Counted from the stretch's first letter, positions 1 to 14,420 are shown. The stretch: 64,000 bases of DNA from Lunularia cruciata (GCA_948567375.1 OX419759.1:31845493-31909492), one strand, 5' to 3'. Notes: generated by a model not told the origin, from the sequence alone. Program-made: numbers and translations.

Positions 1-1026
1 AAGGATCTCCATCTTGTGGAGCTTTTATTGCACATTAAATGCTTCATTTTCAATGTTTCTTTATACTAGTGTAGTTTGGCTGGATTTTTTAACATTGATG
101 AAATTCTCTCTTAGTAAATGTCCTTGATTTTGGTTTTCACCCCCTTGTTTTTATTCTTTCCATTGTATTGCATTGAGCCTGTTGTCATCCGTTTTTCCTC
201 TCAAAGTATAAATTTGGGATTTGTTCCAATTTTTTGTCTTAAAGTTTATATTTTCTTTGGTTGCTAGTTATTTTTTGTAAACTTTGAAGTTTATTCTTTC
301 CTTCATGACTTGGAGCCAAATGAAGAGCTATTAGCTTATAACATCCCACTTCGCTCAAAAATTGCTTTATTTTCCATATTTCTTTATGGGAGGCACTTGA
401 GCATAGCTTGGCTTTCAAACCCCTTACAAGATTAACTCTCTTTTTATATGTGATTGATTTTGGTTTCTCTCTCTTGTTTTCCTTTTATTCTTGCATTGCT
501 TTTTGTAAAGTACATGGTGTTTTAGAGCCTCACTTCTTCTTTCACTCTTAAAAGGATACCTTTAGTATCCATCCAATTATTTGTAGGAGATGCTTTCTTT
601 CATTTGCTTTCATAAATGATTTGTTTTTAGTTTTGACAACCATTGACATTCTTATCTCCACATGATTTATGATAGCTATCCTACAGCTTTTCATATGTAA
701 TTGATGGTATTGAAGCATCCTTAGACCTCCATCTAGATTGAATTGTTACATAAGTAGATCTCTTAGGTAACTTCGATACCATTTCTTCTTTGATTATTTT
801 TTGCCCCTTGATTTGTAAGGAATTTGTTCCTTAATTTTGTATGTACATAGTTCTGAAATTATAATATCACCTTTTTGGTATATCCATCAGAACACCATAG
901 AGGATGGAACGTAGTTTCCTAGATTGAGTGTATCTGCCAAAGACGGGCAATTACTTTCCTTCACCCTGTATTACTTTGAGATAGGTTACACAATCATTCC
1001 ATAATTTCTATTTCCTTTGACTTCAG

Positions 1027-1086
<60 letters not shown>

Positions 1087-3683
1087 TACTCTGAATAATG
1101 CATTAAGGCAACTTATTCTTTCACAAGATTTTTTTCTTTTCAAAGATTTTTGGTTTACTTGTTTAGATTTATAGATGCTAAGTTTGAAATCTACAAGTCA
1201 TACTCATTCTCTCATATTTTATCTCAAGGTTTATTAACCATTAAAAGGATTGGTAGTGCTAGTGTAAGCCGCACCTTTAAGAACAAATTACATATTTAGT
1301 TATTTCAAATTTTACACTTTTGAGCTAGTAATTATTGTCATTTCATATAAGATCAAAATCCACAAAGAGGAAAAGAAGAAGGTTAAAAAGAAGGATAGGA
1401 CAAGAACTGCATATAATGTACTCTAAAATACAAAGGATGACCCAAGGCTTCCTTTCTTTACCCTCAAGATAGATACAATTTTGCTTCTTATAAATTTTAA
1501 CTAGAAGTTAACTTCCTAGCTAATTTACCTAATCCTAAAGAATATTCTTCAACAACTCATAAGTCTATAAGAAGGATTCTCCTTTTGGTTTTAATGGTCT
1601 TTAGATGGCTTGGTCTGAAAACTATTTAAACCAAAAGGAATTGGTATTAGTATGTGCTAAACATGCTAGTGTGAGGTGCATAGGTATAATAGGGGATTTC
1701 TATTGGGTAATTATAGATTTTTATAGTGATTCTAATAATGTAAATTTTTTTTAGATAATTCATAAAAATTTGTGTGTATAATAAAATGACTTATACAATT
1801 TTATAATATGTGATCAGTTCTTGTAAATTCATAACTATCACATTCTCATGTTAATTACACTCTTGATTTCTTAGAGATTTCCATTTCATTTTATGGTTTT
1901 GTTTAATTCTAGTGCTTGTAGTCAAGTAAACTTTTATAGTGATGGGTACTAATGACTTCACCCTTATAGAATTTGCTTTGAATTTGAGACACTCTAGAGT
2001 AATTCCAAGCTTGTGACTTGCATCAATAATTTTTCATATATAACTTAAATATTTTTTAATAAAATATGTACATATGAATAGTAATCCTTCTAAGAAAAAA
2101 CTTTGTACTTCATATATTAGTTACAATCATAAATAAAAATATACTTGGCAAGGATCTAACCATCCTCATACTCATAATGATTCTCAATAATGATTATAAG
2201 TGGAGGAAGTTGTATTTGGTCAAGGAAAGAGGATGTATTTGAAATGAAAGGTATCAATCTACAAATGTTGAAGATGCCAATGTGGTGAAGGATAAGATAT
2301 GAGAGATTATTTTGAGAATAGAGAAGAGACCAATTCAATTTAGGACTAAATTATGATCTTTAATATCAAGAGACAAGAGAAGATAATGGCTAATATTATC
2401 TATTTATCATAATTTTTAAAGATTGAATAATTTATATATTGCTGTAAATTTGAGCTAACTAAATGAGCTTGTGCTTCTTGTAAGTAAAGTAATAAGTTTG
2501 ACAAGAAAATAGCATTAGAAGTATAAAAAGATAGAGGAGTTAATAAACACAAAGGAGAAAAAGCCTTGACCATAAGCAAGAGAGAATGAAGAGAATTTAG
2601 TATATTTTGAACTTTGGGTTGTTATCTACAAAATTTGTTTGTACATATTATTGTCAAAGAATAAGATAATTATTGTATTGCACACCCAAGAATGCACAAA
2701 GCATATTTTCTAAGATATGTTTGACTATCTCTTTTAGCAAATATGGTCAACTTGGTGTTAAGAACCTTGAACAAAATTGTCATGGTTCACCTTTTCTTTT
2801 TGTCCTAGTTTTTCTCATTTCTTGTACATAAGTAGTGTTTTAGACTGTATATTAAGCTCGAGGATAGTACTGGAGGACTAGTTTGTGTTCCATCCTGAAC
2901 AAAGTCTGGATCTGGATTGATGAACCTCGCGATGACTATAGGTTTCTAGAACAAAGACACAAACTTGCTTACTAGGATAGGAAAACATCAACATTGTATC
3001 ATATCCTATTGGTGACAAATAAACCACACGATGAGACCTACAACAGAAGCTGGCTCACAATAATGTTAGAAGTTTATAGAACTGCTTCATACAAGCTGCA
3101 TAGCAACAAGATTTGGTGAAAATGATATTCCGTAGGATTCTGCAACCAGTTCAAAAGTTTGCAACCCGTGACTTTTGAAGTTCCACCAAAGAACAATTTG
3201 CAACAATTTTGTGCAATGGATTTTTACATACATACTTCACCAACCATTAGTATGGTTGAGGATTGAATGTGCAGGTGGATCTATAAAAAACCAATGACAC
3301 CATGCAAGAAGTTACTTTTCATTCTTCTTGTTCAAAAATCATTGAAACCGTTGTCAAAGATTTACATACTCAAGTGCAAGAGTGTAAGAGTGCTGGGGGT
3401 AATAGTGCTGAGAGAAATTAGATTTCAATACCTTCAAGATTGTGGACCACACAATTGTGGTCAAGACAAAAGCAAAACCATGCAAATTGGATGATATAGT
3501 TTGCGAACCTCTTGAATTATCCAAATGGGAATTGTATTGTAGAACTAAGTACCTAAAAAGTAGAAATATAGACTTTCTATTGTGGGACTAGAGTTTTATA
3601 GATGTGTAATTGCTAGAAGAAATCCAAAACAACTTGTATATGATAGGAAAATCTTTAAGAGTCAACCTTGTTTTGTGGACGGA
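1..3683. other. AT-rich intergenic DNA, no gene seen
   Basis: I find no long ORF, conserved domain or RNA gene here. The only clear structure is the (TA)n tract near 1.03-1.08 kb. Short ORFs, including one of 75 codons near 3.3 kb, have no recognisable motif and look like chance. Confidence 0.6.
1029..1084. repeat. (TA)n microsatellite
   Basis: About 56 bases of uninterrupted TA dinucleotides. A second tract of similar length lies at 36.4 kb. Confidence 0.97.
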
Positions 3684-4275
3684 TGGAATGCCATTAGCTA
3701 GGCATATTATCTAGAGGTGGAAATTAATTTGGTATCTAGAAAGATGTTATAAATGATGGTGTAAGTAGATCAGATAGAAGTGTTACCAAAGAGTACTTCC
3801 ACTAATAGGTCACAGGTAAAAAAACCCTAAAAACTTCAAAGCCAATTTTGGAGGCCTAAACGGATGAATTAGGCCTCAAAAACTAAAAAATTCCACCTCC
3901 TCTTCAAATGAAAATGTTAACTTCTCCAAATATTTTTTGTCTCATTGAGAACTTTCCAATGGTACCTCACCCATGCTATTTTGACCTTCCTACAAGAAGA
4001 TTCACCAAAGATTCTTTTTAATCAAACTTGTTTGACCAACTAGATAAGACAAGGATCAACATTTCACCAATCCATGTAACTAATATAAGGGTATAGCTTG
4101 CTGACATGTCACCAATCCATGTATCTGATCCAAGGGTGGAGCTCCCTTTGAGTGGATACTCTTTCTTATATAATAAAGACAAGGTGCTCCTTTAGGGCAA
4201 CAAAGTATTGAGGGATGAAACCTTGTGTTTCTCTTGTTTTTCTCATGTGTGCTCTTCTATTCTTGGAACATTACA
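3684..4275 (+). mobile_element. Isolated chromovirus LTR (single-unit form)
   Basis: About 590 bases matching, with many substitutions, the LTR at the 3' end of element D (40802-41387). Shared landmarks occur in order: the TAGCTAG-CATATTATCTAGA-like start, a GAATTAGGCCTCAAAAA-like block, a TATA region near 4160 (TTATATAATAAAGACAAGG) followed by GGTGCTCCTTT, and an ATTACA end. Its first bases have drifted from the family's TGTAATACC to TGGAATGCC. No pol sequence is attached and the five bases on each side (ACGGA, ATAGA) do not match. It is either an old solo LTR or a truncated relic. Confidence 0.75.
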
Positions 4276-6910
4276 ATAGAAGACCACTAGAAATGTGTCT
4301 TGGAGGGAAAAGTGGGTGCAATTTAGTCAAATGTACATTGATATTCCTCATTGTAGGCCATACAAGAGTATGAAGGCCAAGATAGATGAGGGTTTGGAGC
4401 AAAGTCCACTAATGGATATAAGATAGAATATCAAAAGGGTCAGCTGATGAGTTGTAATGGAATTGATTATTAAATTGTTCCAATCAAACAAACCTCGTAT
4501 GTTAATCTCAACCAATCCATGTTCTTTCAACTCCTACACAAAAGGAAACATGTAAGTTGGTGGTAGATATTTTGTGAACAAGTAAACAAGCGATTAGATT
4601 ACATGGAACAAGGAGCGGCCACCATTGCAGTGCACTTCATTTTGCACTTCTACATATGGATGGGCTTTTTAATATACAAGGAGAAATTCTCAAGCCACTT
4701 CCATAATCCGGCCTACTTTAGTGGACATCCAAATTTGGCCAAGGAAATAACAAAATATACAAGGCGGACTAGGACTATGCTTGGATCAATAATTTCATAC
4801 TTGTCAAAGCATCATACAATACCATCATGATTGGTAAGAAGGTACTCATAATGAAGACCAAAAACTTGGTCTCCACGAAATGAAAGTGAAACCATCTCAT
4901 TGAAGTATTGTCACAAGAGAGTGGACATGGTGGAGCCATGAAAAAGGGTGGAAACAAGGCCTCTATGACCAATGAATGTCATTTTGGCCCCAAGAAAAAA
5001 ACCTCCCAAATGAGAACAAGTCAAGCAATGATTACTCATTTACATGCATCTCATTACAATATGCCAACAATGAAACCTCAAAGGATGCAACAAGCAATAA
5101 GATGCAATCATCACCAACACCTAAAGAAGTGATGAATGACAAAGGGAAAGCACCAATGGAGCAAGATGGCAATGCATTCATTACAATTCTAAAGAAAGCA
5201 CATATCTTCTCTTATAAACCTTGCCAACCTAAGAATCCTATAGTGAACATCATGGATGTCATTTTAGGTGCACAAACCAATGAGGCAAGATCATCCAAAC
5301 AAGGTCCCATAATGGCTAAGGAGATGCAAACACCAGAAACATAAGCCCAAAAGTTGAAAGAAGAAGATTCTACCATGGGCTACCTACAAGAAGGAGATAA
5401 ACCCACCAACTTAGCCAATGAGATGATGTCAAAACACATCCAAATGGAGAGTGCTCCTTACGATACATCACCAATATGATCTCTAACATGAGAAGATAAA
5501 ACACATATGATGGAGGATATTTTCCATTGTCTGAAATATGACAATAATTTGATCTCATGGTTGATGTTTGTATACTTTGTATATGTAGTGACGCCAATGA
5601 TAAAACTAATGGAAGATATCATGCTCTACTACAAAGAATTAGACTCCACCAGTGACAAGCCAATTAAGCTCAAAAAGTACCTTTATAAAAAGACAAGTAC
5701 ATCTGCAAAGGACAAGGCCGTGCTTTGTACTAAACTAACCAATGCTAATGAACGAGTCATAATAAAGACCACATCCTTGCAAGAGAAGTACAAACTGCTC
5801 AAGAAGTTCTAAAAGGAGAAATTAGTGTTGCAAGAGCAACATAAAGTCATCCTATGATGCCTACAAATAGAGGTTGATGCCGTGTAAACTAAAGTCACAT
5901 AATAATGAGCTTGACACAAAGAGCAGATTAAGACACAAATCAAAGAGTTGATGTCCATCTAAAGAGATTTAGATGCAGTGATAGGGGAGGGGCAATACAA
6001 GAACCTAAAATAGCTCACATATCTTTGTATCCAAGAACTTACCACAAAGCTTAAACAAGCATGAGATAAAGAGGAGGACTTGACTTGACTTCAACAAGAA
6101 TGCACAGATTTAAACTAATGAGCATATAAGGCTTCTCACAACTATATAGAATATGGTAATTCAATTTTTGGGCCAAGTGGAACATATGGCCAAAACAACA
6201 AACAAAACAAAGATCAAAGACTTTAATATGAAGATCAAGGCTCTCAAGAAAGTTCTATACAAATGACCAATTAATGACATTATCCCTCAAATTTTAGAGT
6301 TATGCAAACTCCAACTTCAAAGAGGCAAAAATGAGTATCACAAAGAGTTCATCGGTTACAAACCTTGTAGAGCTTATTCAAATCTCTTAGGGTGTTGGTA
6401 GTTTATCACCAACACTATGAGAGCGACTAACAAATGACTCACAATTTCAATGATGCCTTACAATCCATGCCACGGCAAAATTTGTAACAAGCAACACATC
6501 GTGTAGTCATTTATATCTTGTAATTCATTCACACCATGTAGTTCATTTACATTTTGTAGTCATAACCAAGATACTTCATACTTGTAAATGGTTTGTAGAC
6601 ATTAGCATGAATATGAAATCCAAGTAGACCACTATATGACACAAGAAGATCCAATAAATTTGATGAAGTGGCAGTGCCATGTCAAACATGCCTATTTGGA
6701 GATTACATTAGGATAAGATAAGAATCTTATTAATGAGGATTAGATGTAATTAGGAGATTTCTAGCCATTGTAACTACTATGTCTCTTTGGTAGCTAAGTA
6801 GAAAAGGTATATATGGTTTAGACCCAATGTTTATTTTGTTCATTTGGTAGATCTTTCCATTGCATTAAACAAGATTACACCATCAAGATTATCAAGTTGG
6901 TGTATGTGTA
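4276..6910 (+). mobile_element. Element C copy 1: unrecognised dispersed repeat
   Basis: This stretch is homologous, at low identity, to the inverted stretch at 11561-14420. The match is seen at the protein level for its ORF (HFYIWMGF-type block, then a coiled-coil-like block) and at the nucleotide level in the tail, where both copies share GATTAGATGTAATTAG, TAGCTAAGTA and ACCATCAAGAT..AGTTGGTGTATGT. I see no RT, integrase, transposase or terminal repeat, so the element class is unknown. It may be a non-autonomous LTR derivative or a DNA element. The borders are approximate. Confidence 0.55.
4603..5890 (+). pseudogene. Element C ORF remnant, coiled-coil-like, function unknown
   Basis: Three readable fragments lie in order. 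At 4603-4830 (75 codons) is a block with HFILHFYIWMGF and SSHFHNPAYF. At 4976-5344 (122 codons) is a hydrophilic K/N/S/T-rich segment. At 5507-5812 (101 codons) is a segment beginning near MEDIMLYYKELD and ending in a K/L/E-rich stretch that continues past a stop as KEKLVLQEQHKVIL. Each block has a counterpart in the inverted copy at 12.7-14.1 kb (for example SHFHHPNFFFSYPYALKEI and KEKLAC.EQHNIILKWLQL), so the protein once existed and was conserved. The last block is compatible with a coiled coil. I do not recognise the family. A Gag-like structural protein of a non-autonomous retroelement is one possibility, not a conclusion. Confidence 0.5.
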
Positions 6911-9900
6911 TGTGTCTACTCTTTATATGAAGGTCTGCATCCTTAGTCACCTAGTTGTGAAAATTTTTGAGGCATAAACACTAGAAAGGAGGAATTATTT
7001 ATGTGGACCTAGAGGTTCAACTTCAAGGTGCTCTACATAGATCAAGAATGATATCATAATGGACTTTTACAAGCCTAGGTATTGTTAAGTACCAAAAATT
7101 GGGAGACTTAGTAGTATAAATCATTCTAACCTCTTGTAAAATAGTGCCTTTTGGGAAGGGCAATACATTATGTTACCATCTTACATGATAAAGAGATCGG
7201 ACCCTTGGGAGATCCGACTCCAATTTATTTTGCACACTCCATCCTACTACTTGTGAGACACTTTGAGATATATCTATCTTGTGCAACCCAATGTTTGTAA
7301 TGCTGGTGCAGAGGGTAGATGATAGAACGGTCATGACAATAATAGGTAGGAATTTGGTCTAGCTAATTGGAGGATAAGGAAATTCTAAAGCAAAGTGACC
7401 TTTATTACAAATTTTCCATTACCTTCAAGAGTCCTCTAAACTAAAATTAAATTGAAAATGATTAGTAATCATTTATACTTTTGTGGTATGCCAGCAAGGG
7501 TGACACTACCCTCTTTTGGAAATGACTTTGCCCATTAGGTTAAATAAAAAAAATAGATTGTTATCTTTGTGACAGTTTTACCTCATGTTTTAGTCATATC
7601 CACCTTGTACCCTCATGGGATTGACCGGTTATTACCCCAATATTAAAAATTTGAACAATGTTGTGTCGTTACAATAATTCTTATATAGTGATAAAGACTA
7701 CTATATACATTTGACATTTGTTACAAACTTATTTATGGCATATTATTTGTCAATCCTTTTTAGACAATATGTAAGAGTGCAACATAGTACTTCTAAAAAC
7801 ACTCTTATTGCTTAGATAATGGATATTTATAAAATAATTATTAAAATAATTTGACATAAACTAAGATTAATATAATACCAAGGTGAAAAAATAAAAATGA
7901 ATCCACATTCCATTCTTTTAAACATCTAGTTGATAGAAATAATTTTAGATTCATATAGAAAAGTTATATTAAGTATGTCATTCTCTTATTGTTTTTAACC
8001 CATGATAACAATGCATTCTAGATAAGTTGCATTCATCAATATACTATATTTGTACTAATACTACTACACATCATGTCAATGATGCAAACTTATACAATAC
8101 ATGAAAGCTTAAGAAATTGAAGTGATATAAAAATGCAGCAAGAAAACTCTATAACTGAACTTGGTTAAGTAGATTTTGTCTTGAATTTTTGGTGAAAAGA
8201 GTTTTTGGTCTACGTCCATTGGCAAATTAACTTAAGGTCATAATTTCATTGGTAGCATAAATGGTTCTAGGAAATCATTTATGGCAAGGAAAGTAAATGC
8301 ATTTGGATATTACAAGCACTAAGTTTAGTAATCTTCACCTTTCATTAGTCATCTTTCTCTTGATAGAAAAGTTTTGTATTAGCTTCTTATGAAAAGCAAG
8401 GAGTTGGTATATTTTCTTTTTACAAGTTCCTAAGTATGCATGTACTGTCATGATTTTCCTTGTTTGAATGTAATTTATAGGCCATAATTCTTAAGTATAT
8501 GTGAGTGAATAACCCCTTAAGCAAGCTATATATCTCTAGTACTTAAGTTTTAAAGCATCATTGCAATTGGTGATTTATATTTGATATTAAATAAAATCAT
8601 TAGAAAAATATCAAATCTGATGTAAGAGCTGGGGAATTTTGGAGGTAGTATTATCCATGATCATAAAATAATTTCAAGACAAAGAGTGGATCAAATTTAG
8701 GGATAATTTTTTCTGTTCATATGCAAATTTTATCATGATTTATTTGCAATTAAATAAATTTCTTTTTTCATTACTTGGTTGTGAAATGGTGTAAGTAAGC
8801 CTTTTCAATTTTGTAAGATATTTCTTGTTGCAAAATTTTTTAGCTCTTCACTCCTAATATTCAAATACAAGAAGTTTGAAGAGCTATATGAAGTTGAGAC
8901 ACAAGTTATTATACTTAATATGCATTTTTGTGCAATCAATACAAACATCAATAAACATAAGATAGCAATGTTTAAGAGATGGTTTAGATAACTAGATATC
9001 ATGATAGATTATCTTTCTTTGATCAAATTTGTTATTATGAATACATAAGATTTTTTCAATTTTTACCATTTATTCACTAAATGAAAAAGTTAAACAAATC
9101 ATTTTTACTTATGTTTCATAAAATGAATTAAAAAAAGTATAGTTTTAACAAGAAATAAATCTTTGTAAAAAAATATAAATTTAAAAAATAGAAAATAATT
9201 TTACCTTATGTTTATGAAATGAAATGAAATTTTTTTATTTTAACAAGAAAGAAACCTTTGTAAATACAAATATCATTGAAAAAGAGTGAAATCCTCTATT
9301 TCCAGTCTTTTAGAACAGATGTTAGGTTTTTATTTCTTCAATTGGAATGGATTTACACATGATTAAATTGTGAGTACCTCAACTATGAAATTTGAATTTA
9401 CTTAATGAGCAAAATTATTGCTATGAAAATTGAAATAAACATATGGTATTTCTTTATAGCATTTTAACAAGGTCTAAAAATTAAGGGAGACATGCTCTTT
9501 ATAATTTAATATCTTTAGTAGTTAGCTCTACAGTTTTTAGTTTCCTTGGATGTTGGAGATTAGTACTCTTAGATCAAAGACAAAGGAAAATTATTTAAAG
9601 ATTAAAGGTGTCTATAAATACTTAAGCTTGGGTAAAAAAATTCAGCTTTTATTTTCAAATTTTTACAAATTAGCTATCCACTTATTTGCATTAGTATTTA
9701 CAAACTATTGAATACTTAGCTTCACTCACATACTTCTTTTAAACTAACTTTTCAAGCAATACCTACCACTAATTAAGTTGAGTAAAGTTAATTCATCATG
9801 ACTTAGTATTTACAATTACTTGATATGATAATAAGTATATTAAGAATTGAACCTTGATATGATAATAAGTATAGTAAAAATTGAAGCAAGAATGCTTGTA

Positions 9901-11560
9901 GTTTGTAGAAAATTTAACATAAAAAAGCTCTCAAGTATATGTCTCAATAATTTAATTCAAAGATTTCAATTTTTTATCTTTCTACTAAATTTCTATACAT
10001 ACACAAATACTAATATAAATATCTTGCAATTGCGAGCATGTTTGTTTTAAAAATTGTAAGTTTTAACTATACTTAAGTTACATCTTTCACTAATTCTATT
10101 GCTTAATGACAAGTTGTGTGTTCATAAAGTATATTGAATGGTAATTGTATAAAAAAAAGTAGTCCATAATATGTATTTAAATTGAGAATGTATTATAGAG
10201 ATATTAAATTTATATTTTGAGTTTATATTAAATTATAGTAAGCATGAAAGTTTAAATGTAAAAGATTGAGTCTACAAGTAGATATGAGATTATTGAGGAT
10301 ACTATCTTCTCTCAGTATTATTTTAGTATATTAAAGAGCTATACGTAAAATTGTTGAATTATGGATAGCTTAAAGGTTTATTATGGATAATTTTTTGAAT
10401 TTATGTTAATTTATAGTAAATATAAGAGCAATAATTAGAATTTCCTGAAATCACATAAGGTGTTATATAAATATGAAAATTCTTTTATTTTTTTGAGCTA
10501 TGGCTATCATTAAGGGAAATTTAATAGATAATATATAAATTTGAAGAGAGAGATAAAAAATTCAAGCTTGCATACTCCACAATTTCTCACAAAGAAAAGT
10601 GTGTTTACAATAGCTTGAAAAAAATGGTAACTATGAGCATATCTAGGATATTATAAACTCTTGAGAAGAATTTAAATCCAAATGTACAACCTTGATATTC
10701 AAGAATGAGAAAATTGGAGTGTGAGACACTAGAGATAATAAAATAGGATTATTTCAAACCTATCAAAGCTAAACATGCATTGCTTTCAAATTCCATGATT
10801 ATTACTCAAGTTAATTGATATCTTTCTTTAAATTTATTTTGGGTATCCAAGTGTCGCTCAAATTTGTAACAAGATTCTTAGAATTTGTCAGTCCCACAAG
10901 GATATAACTTGGAGATAACTAAAAATGAAAGATGACATTTTCTTGTTTCCTATTTAACCTCTTGGGCAAAGTTATTCCTAAAAGAGTGTAATGTCTCCAT
11001 ATCCATCACTCTATACAAAGATAAAATCACAAATAACACTCACTATGGATCTAATCCAAAGGATTCTTGAATGTGAAGGTTCATTTGTAATGAAGGTCAC
11101 TTCACCTTAGAATTTCCTTGTACTCCTCTTTGCAGATCAGGATTCAAGATTACATTTTTGAGATAATCATATGCATTGAGTTCTTTGTTTGGATCATGGA
11201 GTTTGTGGTCGTACAAGATTAGTAGAGTTACAAAGTCTTTCAAGTGGTATCTAAGAATGCATGTACAAAGATGTAGTAGGATTCTCCAAGGATCTAATCA
11301 CCTTGATGACTATGATTGTGAAGTAGCATTCTATCCCTCCCAAAAGGCACAACCTCATTGGAGTCATACATGTTGCTTGCTCTATAGTTTGTATTACTAT
11401 ACAAAGTCAAGGCATTTGGCAACCTATTACCTTTTTTTTCCTGACCTACATAGAGTCCCTAGAGATGAATACTCTAGTTAGTTTCACATTAATGATTCCC
11501 TTCATTCAAGTGCTTCTACTCCTCCATCAAGATTCCTTACTTCTACTCAATTAAGCACAT
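6911..11560. other. AT-rich intergenic DNA, nothing recognised
   Basis: Low-complexity, very AT-rich sequence with no ORF over about 100 codons and no domain signature. A direct repeat around 9795 and 9855 (CTTGATATGATAATAAGTAT) is the only local structure I noted. Confidence 0.6.
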
Positions 11561-12639
11561 AATCATTTATACAAGGCTAATATACATACACCAACTCAAA
11601 TATCTTGATGGTATAAACTTCATTTATTGCAAAAGAAGGATGCATCAAATGAACCTAGGGAATATTGGGCCTCAACTTTTCATACTTAGCTACTGAAGAA
11701 ATTCTATGGCTATATTGTATTGAAAATCATCTAATTACATCTAACATGCTCAATGCTAATCACATCTTCTCTACTTATCTAATCCTAATCTAACCTAAGT
11801 AAGCATGGCCCATATGAAGGAACCACCTCATCTTCTTGTCTTATTGGTAATGGGTTGACACAAGACCTTTGTCTCATAATCTAACTAGCTATGTACATAG
11901 TATGTCTTGAGCAATGGCTACAAAGTCTCATCCATTCTAACTACAAGATGAGTTGTGCTCATTTTATACCAAGTTTTCACTTGTTGGTTGTGTAAGAAGT
12001 TACCGTTGGTCATTTCGTATGAAGTTGCTACTCATTTATGTTGTGCTTTGGTGGCACTTGTGACAAAATTCCTTATTCCTTGCATAGTTGGGTGAGCTCT
12101 ACAAGCTCCTTTGGTAACCTTCAATGGCTAGTCCAAAAATACTCATTGCTTCTTGGAGCTTAGTTGTGGAGTGTGCTTGTAGCTTGACCACCAATGCCTT
12201 GAGCTGGTTGTTTGTATATGTCTTTTTTTCTAGTGCATAGATCTACATCATGAGATCACCTTGCATGTTGTAGTTGTTTGCCTACAATTCATTCCAACTA
12301 TTTAAGGAATTGAGTGGCAATGTGTTCCACCATCAAAAGTAGACCTACTCATTGATTTCCTAGGATTGTATGCTCACCACGTAGGTCCTACTTCATCTCA
12401 TCACAAATCTTGGTCATCAACTTGTCTTCTTTCTCCTTTTGGAGCTTAAGCTTGTAATGAGTTCCTATAGACAAATGTCAATAAGGCAAATGTAATTTTT
12501 GTAACATACTTCTACTTCAATTTTTTTGGTTCTTGCCTCCTCCAATTCAATAAGCAATGCCATCACTTCTTTGTCTCATGCTCACAATTGGTCTTTATGT
12601 TGGGCTTGTTGTTTGGAGACCTTATCATTAGGGACATTG

Positions 12640-12972
12640 ATATCCAATTGCAACCATTTTAGGATTATATTATGTTGCTCTCAACATGCAAGTTTTTCTT
12701 TCCAAAACTTCTCCAACATATGATCTTTCTTTTTGCAATTATCTACCTCTATCTTGAGCTCTTGTTTGACAATGTCAATCTCATTACACAGCAAGGTCTT
12801 ATCCTTTTCCATTGTTTGAGCTAGCTTATGCATGTGTTATATGAGTGTTTCTAGGTCATTGATAGTAGGATCTAGTTCATGGTAGAATAGCATGAACTCC
12901 TCCAAGGCCTCCATTGTTGATGTAACCACATTGATAGTGTGTATTGCTATTGGCACAGAGACAGAGAGAAGA

Positions 12973-13031
<59 letters not shown>

Positions 13032-14096
13032 TTTTACACTTCAATATTTGTAGAAGGTCCTCCATTGTGTTAGCATTCTTTGTCTGATCATCATTAGCCG
13101 GTCGTTGCTCTATGGGTTGATCTTGATGATCATTCTCTTCTTTGTATGTTGTGGCCATATCTTTGGCCGTATCTACATTTTGACCATTGTGTAAGCATCC
13201 TCATATAGACTCTTCCTCCTTCATCTTGAAATTTTTTGCTGCTATGGGTGGTTCCTCATCAAGACCGTGTTCTTTTTTCACATCATCTGGTTTGTTTGTT
13301 TGGTTCTTGTTCAATACCTTCCTTGACAATTTGGCTTTGTTACCCAAGCATTTAAAATTGAGGCTAACATTGATGCTACATCATTGGGTTTCTTTCTCAA
13401 GTTGGAAATGAAGGCTTCTTTTTCATCCTTCCTTGTTTTTCCCTCAGTGATTGGAGGCTTACCTTGATGCTTGCCTTCATAAGGTGTTTAAAATGATTGC
13501 ACTTTGTCATTCAGATCTCACACATTCATCTTGTCAAGTGACAAAAAAAGAGAATGGATTGTCACTTCTTGATCCCTTGTGTTCCAAAGCTAACCTCTTG
13601 TACTTAGATGCAGTTGGTGCATCCAAAATTCTTGCCTTTTTTTCTTGCCTTTTCTTGCCTTGTCCATATTTTCAATGTTATCCTTGTTGCTATCATTTTA
13701 TCCTTGGCTTTTGCTCTCTCATGAGGATAGATCTATGATTTAGACTCTTTGTTTTGGCTTCTTTGATGCTTGGATCTTGGGTACTAGGTCTTGTGATGGT
13801 GATCTTCTTACAAATTTTTTCCATGTTGTGTGATTCATCTACTTTGATAAAATTTCTTGTACTTGCATGTAGTTTGTTGGCTGCCATATTTGTCCATATT
13901 TTTCTATCTCCTTCAAGGCATAAGGGTATGAGAAGAAGAAGTTGGGATGATGAAAATGACTTGGATACTTCTTCTTTTCCACTTTTGTGAGAAGGTCCAT
14001 CCTAATGTAGAAGTAGATTATAAATGGTGCTACAATTCTAGTGCCTCCGTGCTTCTTCATTTCTTTGACTAACTTTGCCACTTGTTCATAATACAT
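12640..14096 (-). pseudogene. Element C ORF remnant, minus-strand copy
   Basis: Readable fragments on the minus strand run from 14096 (MYYEQVAKLVKEMKKHGGT..., 85 codons) into an overlapping frame at 13887-13693 containing KVDESHNMEKICKK. After the (GA)n tract comes a block around 12.7-12.9 kb reading EFMLFYHELD, then KDKTLLCNEIDIVKQELK and FWKEKLA. These match the plus copy block for block. Several stops and frame changes show it is dead. The K/E/L-rich part resembles a coiled coil, and no catalytic motif is visible. Confidence 0.5.
12976..13028. repeat. (GA)n microsatellite
   Basis: About 53 bases of GA repeat inside element C copy 2. On the minus strand it reads as an artificial Ser-Leu repeat. 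Confidence 0.97.
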
Positions 14097-14420
14097 CCAT
14101 AACTAGCTCACTACTTTTCTCTCATGGAGATGGCTTGGTTCAAGTTAACATAAGCTTTTCTTTATTTACATAAGTGTTTAGACTTGAATAGCTTCATGAT
14201 GGTCTCCATTACAATTCAGTAGATGGGATCTTTTAGAGAATCTATGTGGTAGCCATAAGTTGTTTTTGCATCATTGAATGAGTCATCTATTTTGGTTTTG
14301 ATTTTTGGGCTAGGACAACCATGCTAGGTAGCCATAAAAATTTGACCAAACATTGATGTTTTATATCTTAGAACCCGCCATGAATCATCACTATCCAGAT
14401 TGTAGAATTGGAATCTTTAA

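Larger units (their letters stand above)
11561..14420 (-). mobile_element. Element C copy 2 (inverted)
   Basis: Minus-strand relative of 4276-6910 with the same order of blocks: an N-terminal HFYIR/SHFHHP block near 14.0 kb, a coiled-coil-like block near 12.7-12.85 kb, and a tail near 11.57-11.85 kb containing ACCATCAAGATATTTGAGTTGG on the minus strand. A (GA)n tract has expanded inside its coding part. The two copies are diverged enough that they are probably independent old insertions rather than a recent duplication. Borders are approximate. Confidence 0.55.

Noticed and set aside
12877-13158. 93-codon Ser-Leu-rich protein
   Set aside because: It is a (GA)n microsatellite read in frame.
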